This document shows, one piece after another, positions 38,329 to 49,698 of a stretch of DNA of 64,000 nucleotides. The position numbers and the translations under genes were made by a program. Source of the DNA: Nesterenkonia lacusekhoensis (lineage in GTDB: Bacteria > Actinomycetota > Actinomycetes > Actinomycetales > Micrococcaceae); NCBI RefSeq assembly GCF_017876395.1, contig NZ_JAGINX010000001.1, forward strand, positions 1,178,001-1,242,000, read 5' to 3'. The stretch's first letter is position 1, and each line of letters starts with the position of its first letter. The notes beneath the pieces were generated by a model, which ran no database searches, had not been told where the DNA came from, and saw only the letters and a program-made list of their open reading frames with translations.

Positions 38329-39192
38329 ACTCCGATTCTCCTTGCTGAGACTCGGAACGAAACCCAGGGCGCTTCAGGCTGCCAGGAACCTGGACCATGG
38401 CCGGTGGGGCGCACTGTTCGCCAGGGCCATGCAGCTGCCGTTCCTGGTGCTGCTGATCTTCCCTGGGATTCTGGCCCGCGATGTGTTCCCCGACTTGGAG
38501 TACCCGGATCTGGCCTGGCCCTCGCTGATCTTCGAGTACATGCCAGTAGGGGTGCGCGGACTCATCGTGGCTGCGCTGCTGGCTGCCCTGATGTCCTCCC
38601 TGGACTCGGTGCTCAACGGTGCGTTCAGCCCTTGTCGTCAATGACTTCATCAAGACAAGCCGCAAGGAGTTCAGCGAAAAGGCGCTGCTGCGGATCAGCC
38701 GCATACTGGTCGGCGTCTTCATGGTGATCGCGGTGGCATGGGCCCCAGTGATCCTCGGCTTCGACACACTCGTCGAGTACTTCCAATCTTTCCTCGGCTA
38801 CGTGACGATGCCCATCGTCGTCCTGGTCGGGGGCATCTTCTGGAAGCGGGCAACCCGCCAGGGAGCCTTCTGGACCCTTGTGGCGGTCACCCCGCTCGGG
38901 CTGGCCGGGTTCCTCACCGGGGAGGTCTTCGGTCTGCACGGGGTGCAGTTCCTCTACGCCACCGGGATCATGGTGGTGCTCAGCCTCATCAGCTTCGCCA
39001 CCATTTCGCTGCTCACACCGGCTCCGGACCCTGCCACGATCCAGGATGCACCTTCGACAAGCGCACATGGGCTGAGGAGTCGAAGCAGCTCAAAGGCAAA
39101 CCGTGGTACCAGAACTACCGCTGGCTCTCCGCCGGTCTGCTGGTTCTGACCGTCGGGGTCGTAGTGCCCTTCATCTGAACAGGAGAACTGAC

Positions 39193-39327
39193 ATGATGTT
39201 CAGTCCCACGTCTTGGGCGCCCTGGTCGACCGATCTTTGGGCCATCCGTCAGCAGCTGTGGATGCAGATCGTCACTCGGACCGAGAAGACATGCCGCCGA
39301 ACGAGGAATGAAGAATATGAGCGATGA
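39193..39327 (+). CDS. Possible 44-residue protein after the symporter remnant
   Basis: ATG at 39193 is preceded by AGGAG with a 7-nt gap and begins MMFSPTSWAPWSTDLWAI. It overlaps the next small gene's start. No family is recognised. It may be a remnant or a small protein co-transcribed with the former symporter. Confidence 0.35.
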   Translation: MMFSPTSWAPWSTDLWAIRQQLWMQIVTRTEKTCRRTRNEEYER

Positions 39328-39604
39328 CCTCTCGGCTCCGTCTCAAGCCGTGTTGCTCGCTGATGGCCTGGGGTGCGCTGCTGCAGTATCGGTACCGGGC
39401 GTCTACCGGATGGTCGATCCTGAGCTCACCACACAGGCTGCAGTGCGGACAGGGCTGTCGGTGACCAGCGGGGTCTGTCTCTTCGGGGCGGTGAACTGCC
39501 CGCGCTGGGCCCTGCGGTCAACAGCGGTGATGAACGCTGGCTGGGTGGGCGCGTGCCTCTATAGCCTCAGAAAACAGCACACTCTGCTAGGACGCGGCGT
39601 CTGA
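39317..39604 (+). CDS. Small hypothetical membrane protein downstream of the symporter remnant
   Basis: About 95 residues with two or three moderately hydrophobic segments (AVLLADGLGCAAAVSVPGVY, AVMNAGWVGACLYSL). The ATG at 39317 has GAGGA at 39303-39307; 39308 is an alternative. No family is recognised. It lies before a terminator hairpin that separates it from convergent nrdF. Confidence 0.5.
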   Translation: MSDDLSAPSQAVLLADGLGCAAAVSVPGVYRMVDPELTTQAAVRTGLSVTSGVCLFGAVNCPRWALRSTAVMNAGWVGACLYSLRKQHTLLGRGV

Positions 39605-39665
39605 GCAGAGCAGAGACTTCCGCCGGGGCGTCCTCCTGTGTTCATTGGGAGGAGACATGGAAGAG

Positions 39666-39699
39666 GCCCGGACCTGCAGAAACCTGCGGATCCGGGCCC
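39666..39699. terminator. Bidirectional terminator between the small membrane protein gene and nrdF
   Basis: Stem GGCCCGGA/TCCGGGCC with a second inner helix TGCAG/CTGC around AAAC. It lies between the 3' ends of convergent genes. Confidence 0.7.
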
Positions 39700-39738
39700 C
39701 TTGCCAGGCCTTACGGCGACAACTCAGGACATCGGTCT

Positions 39739-42973
<3,235 letters not shown>

Positions 42974-43419
42974 AACTCTTCCAATCCCTGTCTGACTCGG
43001 GACACGTCCTCTTCGGTGCCCATGAGCTCGAACCTGTACAGATGCGGAACCCCGCATTTCTGGGCGACGATGTCCCCGGCGATGCAGTAGCTCTCGTGGA
43101 AATTCGTGTTCCCTGCGCCGATCACCCCTCGCAGAAGAGCCCGGTTGGACTCTACGTTGAGGAACTTGATGACCTGCTTGGGCACCGAGCCTCGACCTCC
43201 GTCCGCCCCATAGGTGGGGAGGATGAGCACGAACGGCTCGGCGGCCTCGAGCGTCTCGTCCTTGGTGCGCAGCGGCAGCCGTGCGGTGCTCTGCTCCGGC
43301 AGGCCGAGCTTCCCCACGAATCGATGCGTATTGTTCGATACGGAGGAGAAATAGATCAGCGGGGCGGAGGTCTTCATCTCACGATCGTCGCAGCGAGGCT
43401 TCTCGAGGTCCTGTGAGGG

Positions 43420-43668
43420 TTAAGCGGCCGAGACGGCTGCCTCATTCCCGGAGAGCGCGGAGATCTTGTCCGGACGGAAGCCGGACCAGTGGTCGTCCTC
43501 GGTGATGACGACCGGAGCCTGCATGTAACCGAGCGCGCGGACCCGCTCGAGGGCCTCAGCATCCTGGGAGATGTCGACGGTCTTGTAGGTGACGCCGTTC
43601 TTGTCCAGGGCGCGGTAGGTGGCGTTGCACTGGACGCATGCGGGCTTGGTGTACACAGTCACGGACAT
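43420..43668 (-). CDS. nrdH: Glutaredoxin-like protein NrdH
   Basis: 82 residues. It reduces NrdE using the CVQC redox motif in YTKPACVQCNAT; GFRPDKISAL is the NrdH C-terminal signature. First gene of the nrdHIEF operon, with NrdR-box-like sites upstream. Confidence 0.95.
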   Translation of the reverse strand: MSVTVYTKPACVQCNATYRALDKNGVTYKTVDISQDAEALERVRALGYMQAPVVITEDDHWSGFRPDKISALSGNEAAVSAA

Positions 43669-43717
43669 AACGGCTACTCCCTGGAGTCGAAGGGTCTTTC
43701 TTTTCGTTGCGCCCTCA

Positions 43718-43765
43718 ATACTACATCTTGGGTCGAGCTCTATGGGTGACCACTAAATGCTGTAC
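43718..43765 (-). promoter_or_regulatory. Tandem NrdR-box-like sites upstream of nrdH (proximal pair)
   Basis: Two 16-bp sites resembling the palindromic NrdR box (acaCTAnATnTAGtgt): ATACTACATCTTGGGT at 43718-43733 and CCACTAAATGCTGTAC at 43750-43765. Their spacing is 32 bp, about three helical turns, the arrangement used by NrdR. They are 50-97 bases upstream of the nrdH ATG. Confidence 0.65.
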
Positions 43766-43942
43766 TTGCACGGCTGTAGTTCTCCACCGACCCTGCACAG
43801 CCCCCTGTGGATTCCCCGATCCTTGATCTGACGCCTCAGAACGCTCGGCACCTTCAGCCGCTCCACAGCTGTGGAGGAGGGTTCTCCCCCGCTGAGATTT
43901 TTTCGCCACAGGTGTGTCGCGGCGTGTCGCAACGCCCGATCG

Positions 43943-43990
43943 GTCGAAGATGTTGCGCCGCAGATCACGTTCTGACGCTACATCTAGTGA
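43943..43990. promoter_or_regulatory. Second, distal NrdR-box-like pair
   Basis: ACGCTACATCTAGTGA at 43975-43990 is the best NrdR-box match in the window; GTCGAAGATGTTGCGC at 43943-43958 is a weaker one, again 32 bp away. They lie about 275-320 bases upstream of nrdH in the 408-base gene-free stretch 43669-44076 that separates nrdH from glpD. No other gene is seen in that stretch. Confidence 0.45.
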
Positions 43991-44076
43991 TACGCGTCCC
44001 AATCTGCCGCTCAGCGAGGCAGCTCGCGGAGGCGATTCAGCGCTGCTTTCCGATGGGCCAGCCCTCAGATCCGGGC

Positions 44077-45909
44077 TTATGCCTGGGGCTCCTTCTCCGC
44101 CGCGCCGGTGGGCTCACCGGCCGAGCCGGAGGGCTCGGTGGCGTGCTGCTCAGGAACGGGGCGGGCCTCGGAGAGCAGAGCCGCCGCCTCGGCGTCGTGC
44201 TCTGTGCTCTCTGCAGCACGCTGAGCCTCGACATAACCGGCGTAGGCAGAGCGCTCCGCCGCGGTGCGCTCAGCATCCCAGCCCAGCTCAGGGGCTGCCA
44301 CCTCGAGGATCTCCTCGACACTGTCCAAGCCACGATCAGCCACCTCGTGGAAGAGGCGTGTGCGGCGTGAGAGCAGATCGTCCAGATGCATGGCGCCCTC
44401 GAAGCGCACCGCATAGAGGATCTCAGCACGCAGATAGGCCGGGGCGTGCTCCAGAGGCCTGCCGAGCGACTCGTCCTCATCGATGAGCTCCAGGAGCTCG
44501 CCCACCATGGAGCCGTAGCGATTGAGCAGCCGGTCCACCCGGTGAGCGTCCCAGCCATAGGCCTGGGCGATGTCCTCTGCCTGGTCCACCCATTCGCCGT
44601 AGCCCTGGCCTCCGGCCAGCGGCATGAGCTCGGTCAGGCTCTCCCGGTCTTTGAAGCTGCCCTCTGCGGCGAAGTCCACGGCGTCCTCGGCCATGACGCG
44701 ATAGGTGGTCAGCTTGCCGCCGGCGATCCCGATCAGCCCAGGCGCCAGCTGCATGACAGTGTGCTCCCGGGAGACCTTGGCTGAGCCGTCGCCGTCGTCC
44801 TGCGTCTCCGTGGGCTGGAGCAGCGGTCGCAGCCCGGCCCAGGTGCCCAACACGTCCTGACGGGACAGATCAGCCCCCAGCACCTCATTGGCATGAGCCA
44901 GGACATAGTCGATGTCCTCCGAGGTGGGGGCAGGAGCATCCACCGCCTCATGCCAGGCGGTGTCGGTGGTTCCGATGGCCCAGACATCGCGCAGCGGGAT
45001 GAGGAAGAGCACAGACTTCTCCGTCTGGGTGATCACACCGACCGTCCCCTCAGCCGGGATGCGGTCACGGGGGACGGTGACGTGGATGCCCTTCGAGGCC
45101 AGCACCTTCAGCCCGGCCTGACTGCCGCTGCCCTCCAGCGCGGCCTCCTGGGCCTCGCCGGTCCAGACGCCGGCGGCCAGGATGGTCTCGCGGGCGCGGA
45201 CCTCGAACTCACGGCCGGTCTCGTGGTCGCGCAGCCGTGCACCGCAGATCCGCCCCTCGGCGTCCCGCAGGTAGTCCACCGCCTCAGTGCGCACTGCCGT
45301 GTGGGCGCCCAGGCTGTGGGCCGAACGGGCCAGGGTCAGGACCAGGCGTGCGTCATCGACCTGGGCGTCGTAATACTCCAGAGCGCCGACGAACTTCTCC
45401 TCGTCCAGCCCCGGAAACCGCTGCCGCAGCCCATGACGGCTCAGGTGACGGTGGAAGGGCACCGCCCGACGCCGACGACGCCGGCCACCGCCGGGACGCA
45501 GCGTGAGCGCGTCGTAGAGGGAGACGCCCGAGCCCACGAATGCCCGCTCGAAGACGCGCTTCTCGAAGGGGTAGATGAACGGCAGCGGACGCACCAGATG
45601 CGGTGCGGTCCTGGTCAGCAGCAGATCGCGCTCGCGCAGCGCCTCGGCGACCAGCTTGAAGTCGAGCATCTGCAGATAGCGCAGCCCACCGTGGACCAGC
45701 TTCGAGGACCGTGACGAGGTCCCCTCGGCGAAGTCCCGGGCCTCGACCAGTCCCACCTCCAGCCCCCTGGTGGCGGCGTCGAAGGCTGTGGCCGATCCGA
45801 CCACGCCTCCTCCGATCACCAGGACATCCAGCGGCTCCTCGGAACTCGTCGCCGCCATACGCTCCAGGGCGGCCTGACGGGTGGACCGGTTGAGTGGCTG
45901 AGGCTTCAT
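44077..45909 (-). CDS. glpD: Glycerol-3-phosphate dehydrogenase (FAD, quinone-linked)
   Basis: 610 residues. It oxidises glycerol 3-phosphate to DHAP and feeds electrons to menaquinone. DVLVIGGGVVGSATAFDAA is the FAD-binding motif, GTSSRSSKLVHGGLRYL is the family signature, and GGKLTTYRVMAEDAVD closes the FAD domain. The C-terminal DAO_C domain is followed by a ~55-residue Ala/Glu tail. GGAGG precedes the ATG. A short insert of arginines (GGGRRRRRRAVPF) is unusual. Monocistronic and divergent from the alarmone synthetase. Confidence 0.93.
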   Translation of the reverse strand: MKPQPLNRSTRQAALERMAATSSEEPLDVLVIGGGVVGSATAFDAATRGLEVGLVEARDFAEGTSSRSSKLVHGGLRYLQMLDFKLVAEALRERDLLLTRTAPHLVRPLPFIYPFEKRVFERAFVGSGVSLYDALTLRPGGGRRRRRRAVPFHRHLSRHGLRQRFPGLDEEKFVGALEYYDAQVDDARLVLTLARSAHSLGAHTAVRTEAVDYLRDAEGRICGARLRDHETGREFEVRARETILAAGVWTGEAQEAALEGSGSQAGLKVLASKGIHVTVPRDRIPAEGTVGVITQTEKSVLFLIPLRDVWAIGTTDTAWHEAVDAPAPTSEDIDYVLAHANEVLGADLSRQDVLGTWAGLRPLLQPTETQDDGDGSAKVSREHTVMQLAPGLIGIAGGKLTTYRVMAEDAVDFAAEGSFKDRESLTELMPLAGGQGYGEWVDQAEDIAQAYGWDAHRVDRLLNRYGSMVGELLELIDEDESLGRPLEHAPAYLRAEILYAVRFEGAMHLDDLLSRRTRLFHEVADRGLDSVEEILEVAAPELGWDAERTAAERSAYAGYVEAQRAAESTEHDAEAAALLSEARPVPEQHATEPSGSAGEPTGAAEKEPQA

Positions 45910-46077
45910 CAGGGACCTCCTTCGCTCAGTCTGTCTCCACCTTAGCCGCCATGTGGAGGGTCTTCACAGGCGGATGCCCTAGGGTCGACAATTGGTTGAC
46001 GACAGAGCGCCGGCGAGCCTGCACCGACTCGCCTAAGCCGCTCCCCCATTCGAGTCATCGACTCCAAGGAGAAAATG

Positions 46078-46992
46078 ATGTCCTCTGGAAGCGCCCCCGC
46101 GGCAGACAGCCGATTCCTCTCTGCCGAGGGCCACAGCCCAGAGACGCATACTGCGCACACCACCACGGAGATGGAGACGGCCGGCCACGGCACCTCCACG
46201 GACTCCGACATGTATCAGCAGCTGCTCTCCCAGCTCAACGACGACGCCGGGAAGAACGGGCAGACCGGAGTGGTCCCCCGCATGATGGACATCCGGCGCC
46301 AGCTCACCGAGTTCCAACTGCACTATAAGTTCGGGATGGATGAAGTCCTCACCAAGATCAACATCCTGCGCGAGGAGTTCGAGCACACCCGCGACTACTC
46401 CCCCATCGAGCATGTGAACTATCGGCTGAAGTCCCTCGATCGGATCATGGACAAGGTCCAGCGCTACGGCTGCGAACCTACGCTCAAAGGCATCCGGCAC
46501 GCCATCCGTGACATCGCCGGCATCCGGATCACCTGCTCCTTCGTCTCCGACTCCTACTGGGTCGCCGAGATGCTCTGCAGCCAGCCGGACCTGCGGGTCG
46601 TGGAGGTCAAGGACTACATCCGCAGCCCCAAGCCCAACGGCTACCAGTCCCTGCACGTGATCCTGCAGGTGCCGGTCTTCCTGTCCAACCGCACTGAGTT
46701 CGTCTACGTGGAAGTCCAGATCCGCACAGTGGCCATGGACTTCTGGGCCTCGCTGGAGCACAAGATCTACTACACCTATGAGGGCGAGGTCCCCGACGAC
46801 ATCCTCGGGGAGCTGCGCGATGCCGCCGATAAGGCCGCCGCGCTGGACAAGCAGATGGCAGAGATCCGCGACCGTGTCAGCTCTCTGAAGCGCCAAGCGC
46901 CCACGTCCGGCGAAGGCGCCACCGGCCCGACGCCCGCTGACCGGCCGAATCCGAGCGGCTGGTTCAGCGAAGGAGCTCCGTCTGAGGACTGA
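46078..46992 (+). CDS. Small alarmone synthetase (RelA/SpoT-domain GTP pyrophosphokinase)
   Basis: About 304 residues with a ~45-residue polar N-terminus then a synthetase-only RelA/SpoT domain: IEHVNYRLKSLDRIMDKVQR, DIAGIRITCSFVSDSYWVAEML, KDYIRSPKPNGYQSLHVIL and EVQIRTVAMDFWASLEHKIYY carry the G-loop, catalytic Glu and nucleotide-binding residues. No HD hydrolase or TGS/ACT domain is present, so it makes (p)ppGpp or pGpp without degrading it, in the YjbM/RelQ manner. AAGGAG is 6 nt before the second ATG at 46078; the ATG at 46075 is too close. Confidence 0.9.
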   Translation: MSSGSAPAADSRFLSAEGHSPETHTAHTTTEMETAGHGTSTDSDMYQQLLSQLNDDAGKNGQTGVVPRMMDIRRQLTEFQLHYKFGMDEVLTKINILREEFEHTRDYSPIEHVNYRLKSLDRIMDKVQRYGCEPTLKGIRHAIRDIAGIRITCSFVSDSYWVAEMLCSQPDLRVVEVKDYIRSPKPNGYQSLHVILQVPVFLSNRTEFVYVEVQIRTVAMDFWASLEHKIYYTYEGEVPDDILGELRDAADKAAALDKQMAEIRDRVSSLKRQAPTSGEGATGPTPADRPNPSGWFSEGAPSED

Positions 46993-47002
46993 GCTGGGCG
47001 GC

Positions 47003-47920
47003 TCAGGCCCACAGGTCGGCGAAGTGGTGGATCGGGCCGTGGCCGCGGCCGACATCGAGGGTCTCGGCGGACTGCAGGGATGAGGTCATCCAGTCTTTGA
47101 CCTGGGCCACTGCTTCGGGCCAGCTGAGGCCTCGAGCTCGCAGGGCGGTCAGGGCGGCCGAGACGGAGCAGCCGGTCCCGTGGGTGTTGGTGGTCTCGAC
47201 TCGGAGCGATTCGAACTGCTGATGGCTGGGCCGGCCGCCGGCGTCGTCGGTGGGGTGGACCAGCGTGTCGGTGACCGTGGCGTCCTTCAGGTGACCGCCC
47301 TTGGCCAGGACGAGCACGTTGTGGGTGTCGGCGACCTGCTCGGCCTGGGCCAGGAGGTCTTCGGTGGTGGTGGCGGGCTCCGCACCGGCCAGCAGGGCCA
47401 GCTCCGGCACATTGGGCGTGATCAGATCCGCCCGGTGCAGGAAATCGATGAGAGCTGATTCGGCCTCGGCGTGCAGCAGGCGGTCCCCTGAGGTTGCGAC
47501 CATGACCGGGTCCACCACTAGGACAGGCGTCTCGGTGCGGGAAGGTTCGGTGCCTGAAGGTTCGGTGCCTGAAGGTTCAGTCAGCTCATCCCACCAAGCA
47601 GCGACAGTTCCGATGATCTCTGCGGTGCCGAGCATGCCGACTTTGACCCCGTCGATGGCGACGTCGTCGCTGACTGCGTCCAGCTGCGCCCTCAGGAACT
47701 CCACCGGGGGCAGGTGGATGTCCCGGACTCCCTCCGTGTTCTGGGCGACCAGGGCAGTGACCACAGCCATCCCGTAGCCGCGGTGGGCTGCGAAGCTCTT
47801 CAGATCCGCTTGGATGCCGGCGCCCCCGGTGGGGTCGGTCCCGGCGATGGAGAGGAGGTTGGGGACGGTGCGCCGTGCCGCAGAGGCGGCCGGGAGCACA
47901 GAGAGGTCGCTCACAGGCAT
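47003..47920 (-). CDS. thiD: Hydroxymethylpyrimidine/phosphomethylpyrimidine kinase
   Basis: 305 residues. It phosphorylates HMP and HMP-P in thiamine synthesis. The PfkB-like N-terminus LLSIAGTDPTGGAGIQADLK, VVDPVMVATSGDRLL, ITPNVPELALL and NTHGTGCSVSAAL (with the catalytic Cys/Gly anion hole) are diagnostic. Residues ~112-126 hold a GTEPSGTEPSRTE stretch encoded by a 15-bp tandem repeat, not usual in the family. Translation start at 47920 is directly behind a TPP riboswitch. Confidence 0.93.
   Translation of the reverse strand: MPVSDLSVLPAASAARRTVPNLLSIAGTDPTGGAGIQADLKSFAAHRGYGMAVVTALVAQNTEGVRDIHLPPVEFLRAQLDAVSDDVAIDGVKVGMLGTAEIIGTVAAWWDELTEPSGTEPSGTEPSRTETPVLVVDPVMVATSGDRLLHAEAESALIDFLHRADLITPNVPELALLAGAEPATTTEDLLAQAEQVADTHNVLVLAKGGHLKDATVTDTLVHPTDDAGGRPSHQQFESLRVETTNTHGTGCSVSAALTALRARGLSWPEAVAQVKDWMTSSLQSAETLDVGRGHGPIHHFADLWA
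47542..47580 (-). repeat. 15-bp tandem repeat inside thiD
   Basis: GAAGGTTCGGTGCCT occurs at 47542-47556 and 47557-47571 followed by a partial third copy. It encodes the repeated G-T-E-P-S insert and keeps frame. Confidence 0.85.
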
Positions 47921-47994
47921 TCCCTTCGCTGGTGCTAACCAAACAGGTTCAACGGGTCTCTTCTCAGCTCGCCGATCGGCGACGAGCACCCCGT
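47921..47994 (-). promoter_or_regulatory. TPP (THI) riboswitch controlling thiD
   Basis: On the minus strand the conserved thi-box elements are present in order: GGGGTGC, GCTGAGA, GACCCGTTGAACCTG, TTTGGTTAGCACCAGCG and AAGGGA, which ends at the thiD ATG. The AAGGG serves as both the last aptamer element and the ribosome-binding site, so TPP binding should hide it and stop translation. Confidence 0.93.
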
Positions 47995-48054
47995 GCTGTG
48001 CTGACCGAGCCTACCAGCACCCCGGCGCGTGCCGGTGTGGCTCGGCCGGATCGA

Positions 48055-49692
48055 TCACTCGATGATCGCGTGGGCACCTTCGCGGCGCGGATCGTCGGCG
48101 CCGCTGACCGTGCCGTCGTCGTAGTCGATCTCCAGGGGCTGGACCGAACCGAAGCTGGCCATCGCATCCGGCCAGACCTCGGTCTGCCAGCCGCTGTCCT
48201 CCAACTCCTCGACCAGCTCGGCGGGGGTGCTCTCCTCGATGTAGAGCGTGTCCTCCTCCGCGCGGAAGCGGGGTGTGGCGATGGCCTCCTCCAAGGTGCG
48301 CCCCTGCAGGCCCCATTGAGCCAGGACGGTGCCCAGGATGTTGAGGATCTGATGTCCGCCCGGGCTTCCAGCGGCCAGGACCGGACGCTGTTCGGCGTCG
48401 AGGACGACGGTCGGGTTGGACCAGGTGACCGTCCTGCGCCCCGGCTCCGGCTCATTGGCGGGAGAATCGATGGCCTCGAAGCGGGACAGATGGTTGTTGA
48501 CGAAATACCCGTCCACCATCTGGCCGCTGCCCCAGAAGTACATGATCGTATTCGTCATGGAGACGGTCAGCCCGTCCGAGTCCACCACGCTGATATGCGT
48601 GGTGTTGGCGTGATCGCCCGGATCTCCGCCGTAGTCCTGCGCGGCAGGCTCCGCGGCAGAAAGATCGATCTCCGCATTGGACTCCGCGTCGGTGATGCCC
48701 TCGGGAACCTCGATGAAGCTGGGGTCGCCCAGATCGGAGAACACAGTCTCCTCGGCCACCAGCCAGGACTCGGAGAGCAGGTCCACATACTCGGCCGAGG
48801 TCGGGTCCATCTCCGCGATGCCCTGAGCCTCAGCGATCTGCATCATCTGGATCATCGCAGGGCCCGGCAGCGAAGGCGCGGCGGCCAGCAGCTCATAGTC
48901 GCCGAACTCCCCGCGCGAGGGTTCTGCGACAGCGACCTCATAGTTCTCCAGGGACTGCTGGTCGACCCCCTCGACCTGCTCTGCCACCGACTCGGCGAGC
49001 TGGCCGGTGTAGAAGTCCTCCCAACCGTTCTCGGCCAGAGCGGAGAGAGTCTCCCCCAGGTCCTCCTGGACGAGCTGCTCTCCGGATCCCAGCGGCTCGC
49101 CGCCGGGCGCGTAGTGCTCGAGGTCGCTGATGGCCGCGAGGGCATCGTCCTGAGCCATCCGCTCAGCCAGATAGTCGGAGACCTCGAAGCCCTCGCTGGC
49201 CAAGGTCTCGGCGGGCTCCAGCAGCTGGGACCAGTCCATCGTGCCGTGATTCTCGTGCAGCTCCCCCATGCCTGCCACGAATCCGGGGATGCCGGCGCCG
49301 GAGTCAGGGATCTCCCCCTCCTCGTTGACGACCTCACGGTAGTCATAGAAGACCGGATCACCTTCCTGGCCGGCGAGGATCGCGGATCCGCCGCCCCCGA
49401 TGCCGGAGGCGTAGGGCTCCACCACAGCCACGGCGAAGGAAGCGGCGATGGCGGCGTCGACCGCGTTGCCTCCCTCTGAGAGAATCTGTTCCCCCGCGGC
49501 CACAGCCATCGGATGGCCCGCGCTGACACCCTGCTGCTCCAAGGTGTCCTCGACCGGCTCCGGACTGGTGGAGGGACTCTGTGGAGGCTCGGAGGCCTCC
49601 GGCGGAGGATCGTCCTCGGCCAGGCAGCCGGCGGTCAGACCCAGGACCGCGAGGGTCCCGGCGGCTGCGGAGATCGGACGAGTTCGTGCCAT
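48055..49692 (-). CDS. ggt: Gamma-glutamyltransferase lipoprotein
   Basis: 545 residues. The N-terminus ISAAAGTLAVLGLTAGC is a lipobox signal peptide, so the enzyme is anchored outside the membrane; a Pro/Ser/Glu linker follows. GHPMAVAAGEQILSEGGNAVDAAIA is the family start, and the autocatalytic Thr is in HANTTHISVVDSDG, beginning the small subunit. GSPGGHQI is the C-terminal oxyanion motif. It would hydrolyse or transfer gamma-glutamyl groups; in a mycothiol-using organism the substrate need not be glutathione. The catalytic residues are all visible. Confidence 0.92.
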   Translation of the reverse strand: MARTRPISAAAGTLAVLGLTAGCLAEDDPPPEASEPPQSPSTSPEPVEDTLEQQGVSAGHPMAVAAGEQILSEGGNAVDAAIAASFAVAVVEPYASGIGGGGSAILAGQEGDPVFYDYREVVNEEGEIPDSGAGIPGFVAGMGELHENHGTMDWSQLLEPAETLASEGFEVSDYLAERMAQDDALAAISDLEHYAPGGEPLGSGEQLVQEDLGETLSALAENGWEDFYTGQLAESVAEQVEGVDQQSLENYEVAVAEPSRGEFGDYELLAAAPSLPGPAMIQMMQIAEAQGIAEMDPTSAEYVDLLSESWLVAEETVFSDLGDPSFIEVPEGITDAESNAEIDLSAAEPAAQDYGGDPGDHANTTHISVVDSDGLTVSMTNTIMYFWGSGQMVDGYFVNNHLSRFEAIDSPANEPEPGRRTVTWSNPTVVLDAEQRPVLAAGSPGGHQILNILGTVLAQWGLQGRTLEEAIATPRFRAEEDTLYIEESTPAELVEELEDSGWQTEVWPDAMASFGSVQPLEIDYDDGTVSGADDPRREGAHAIIE

Positions 49693-49698
49693 GGGAAG

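Larger units (their letters stand above)
34377..38376 (-). mobile_element. IS3-family element A, interrupted by an IS30-family element
   Basis: The ends are inverted and identical over at least 24 bases: TGAAGCGCCCTGGGTTTCGT... at 34377 and its complement ending at 38376. It carries orfA and orfB on the minus strand with an ATGA overlap. No target duplication is found in the flanks (GGCC left, GGCT right) and about 100 codons of the symporter are missing at the junction, which suggests a deletion next to the element. The IS30-family insertion at 34704-37402 splits orfB. Confidence 0.88.
34039..39178 (+). pseudogene. Sodium:solute symporter (SSS family), deleted, IS-interrupted and frameshifted
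   Basis: The 5' part, from ATG 34039 after AAGGAG, encodes LDLAVIAAYALGIVAIGFWV and SDDFFLAGRGMIWPLVGFSL (first two membrane segments) and then hits a stop at 34242; another frame continues with GGLKAVMITDTIQGVLLLL, which belongs some 100 residues further on in SSS proteins. An IS follows at 34377-38376. Beyond it the frame resumes with NLDHGRWGALFARAMQLPF and LMSSLDSVLN, has an extra T near 38627, and a second frame change near 39050 before the end GVVVPFI. Several segments are missing, so the gene is dead. The original substrate is unknown. Confidence 0.85.

Noticed and set aside
43790-43930. Several CTGTGGA/CCACAG sequences as DnaA boxes of an origin
   Set aside because: None fits TTATCCACA well and no dnaA, dnaN or AT-rich stretch is present.
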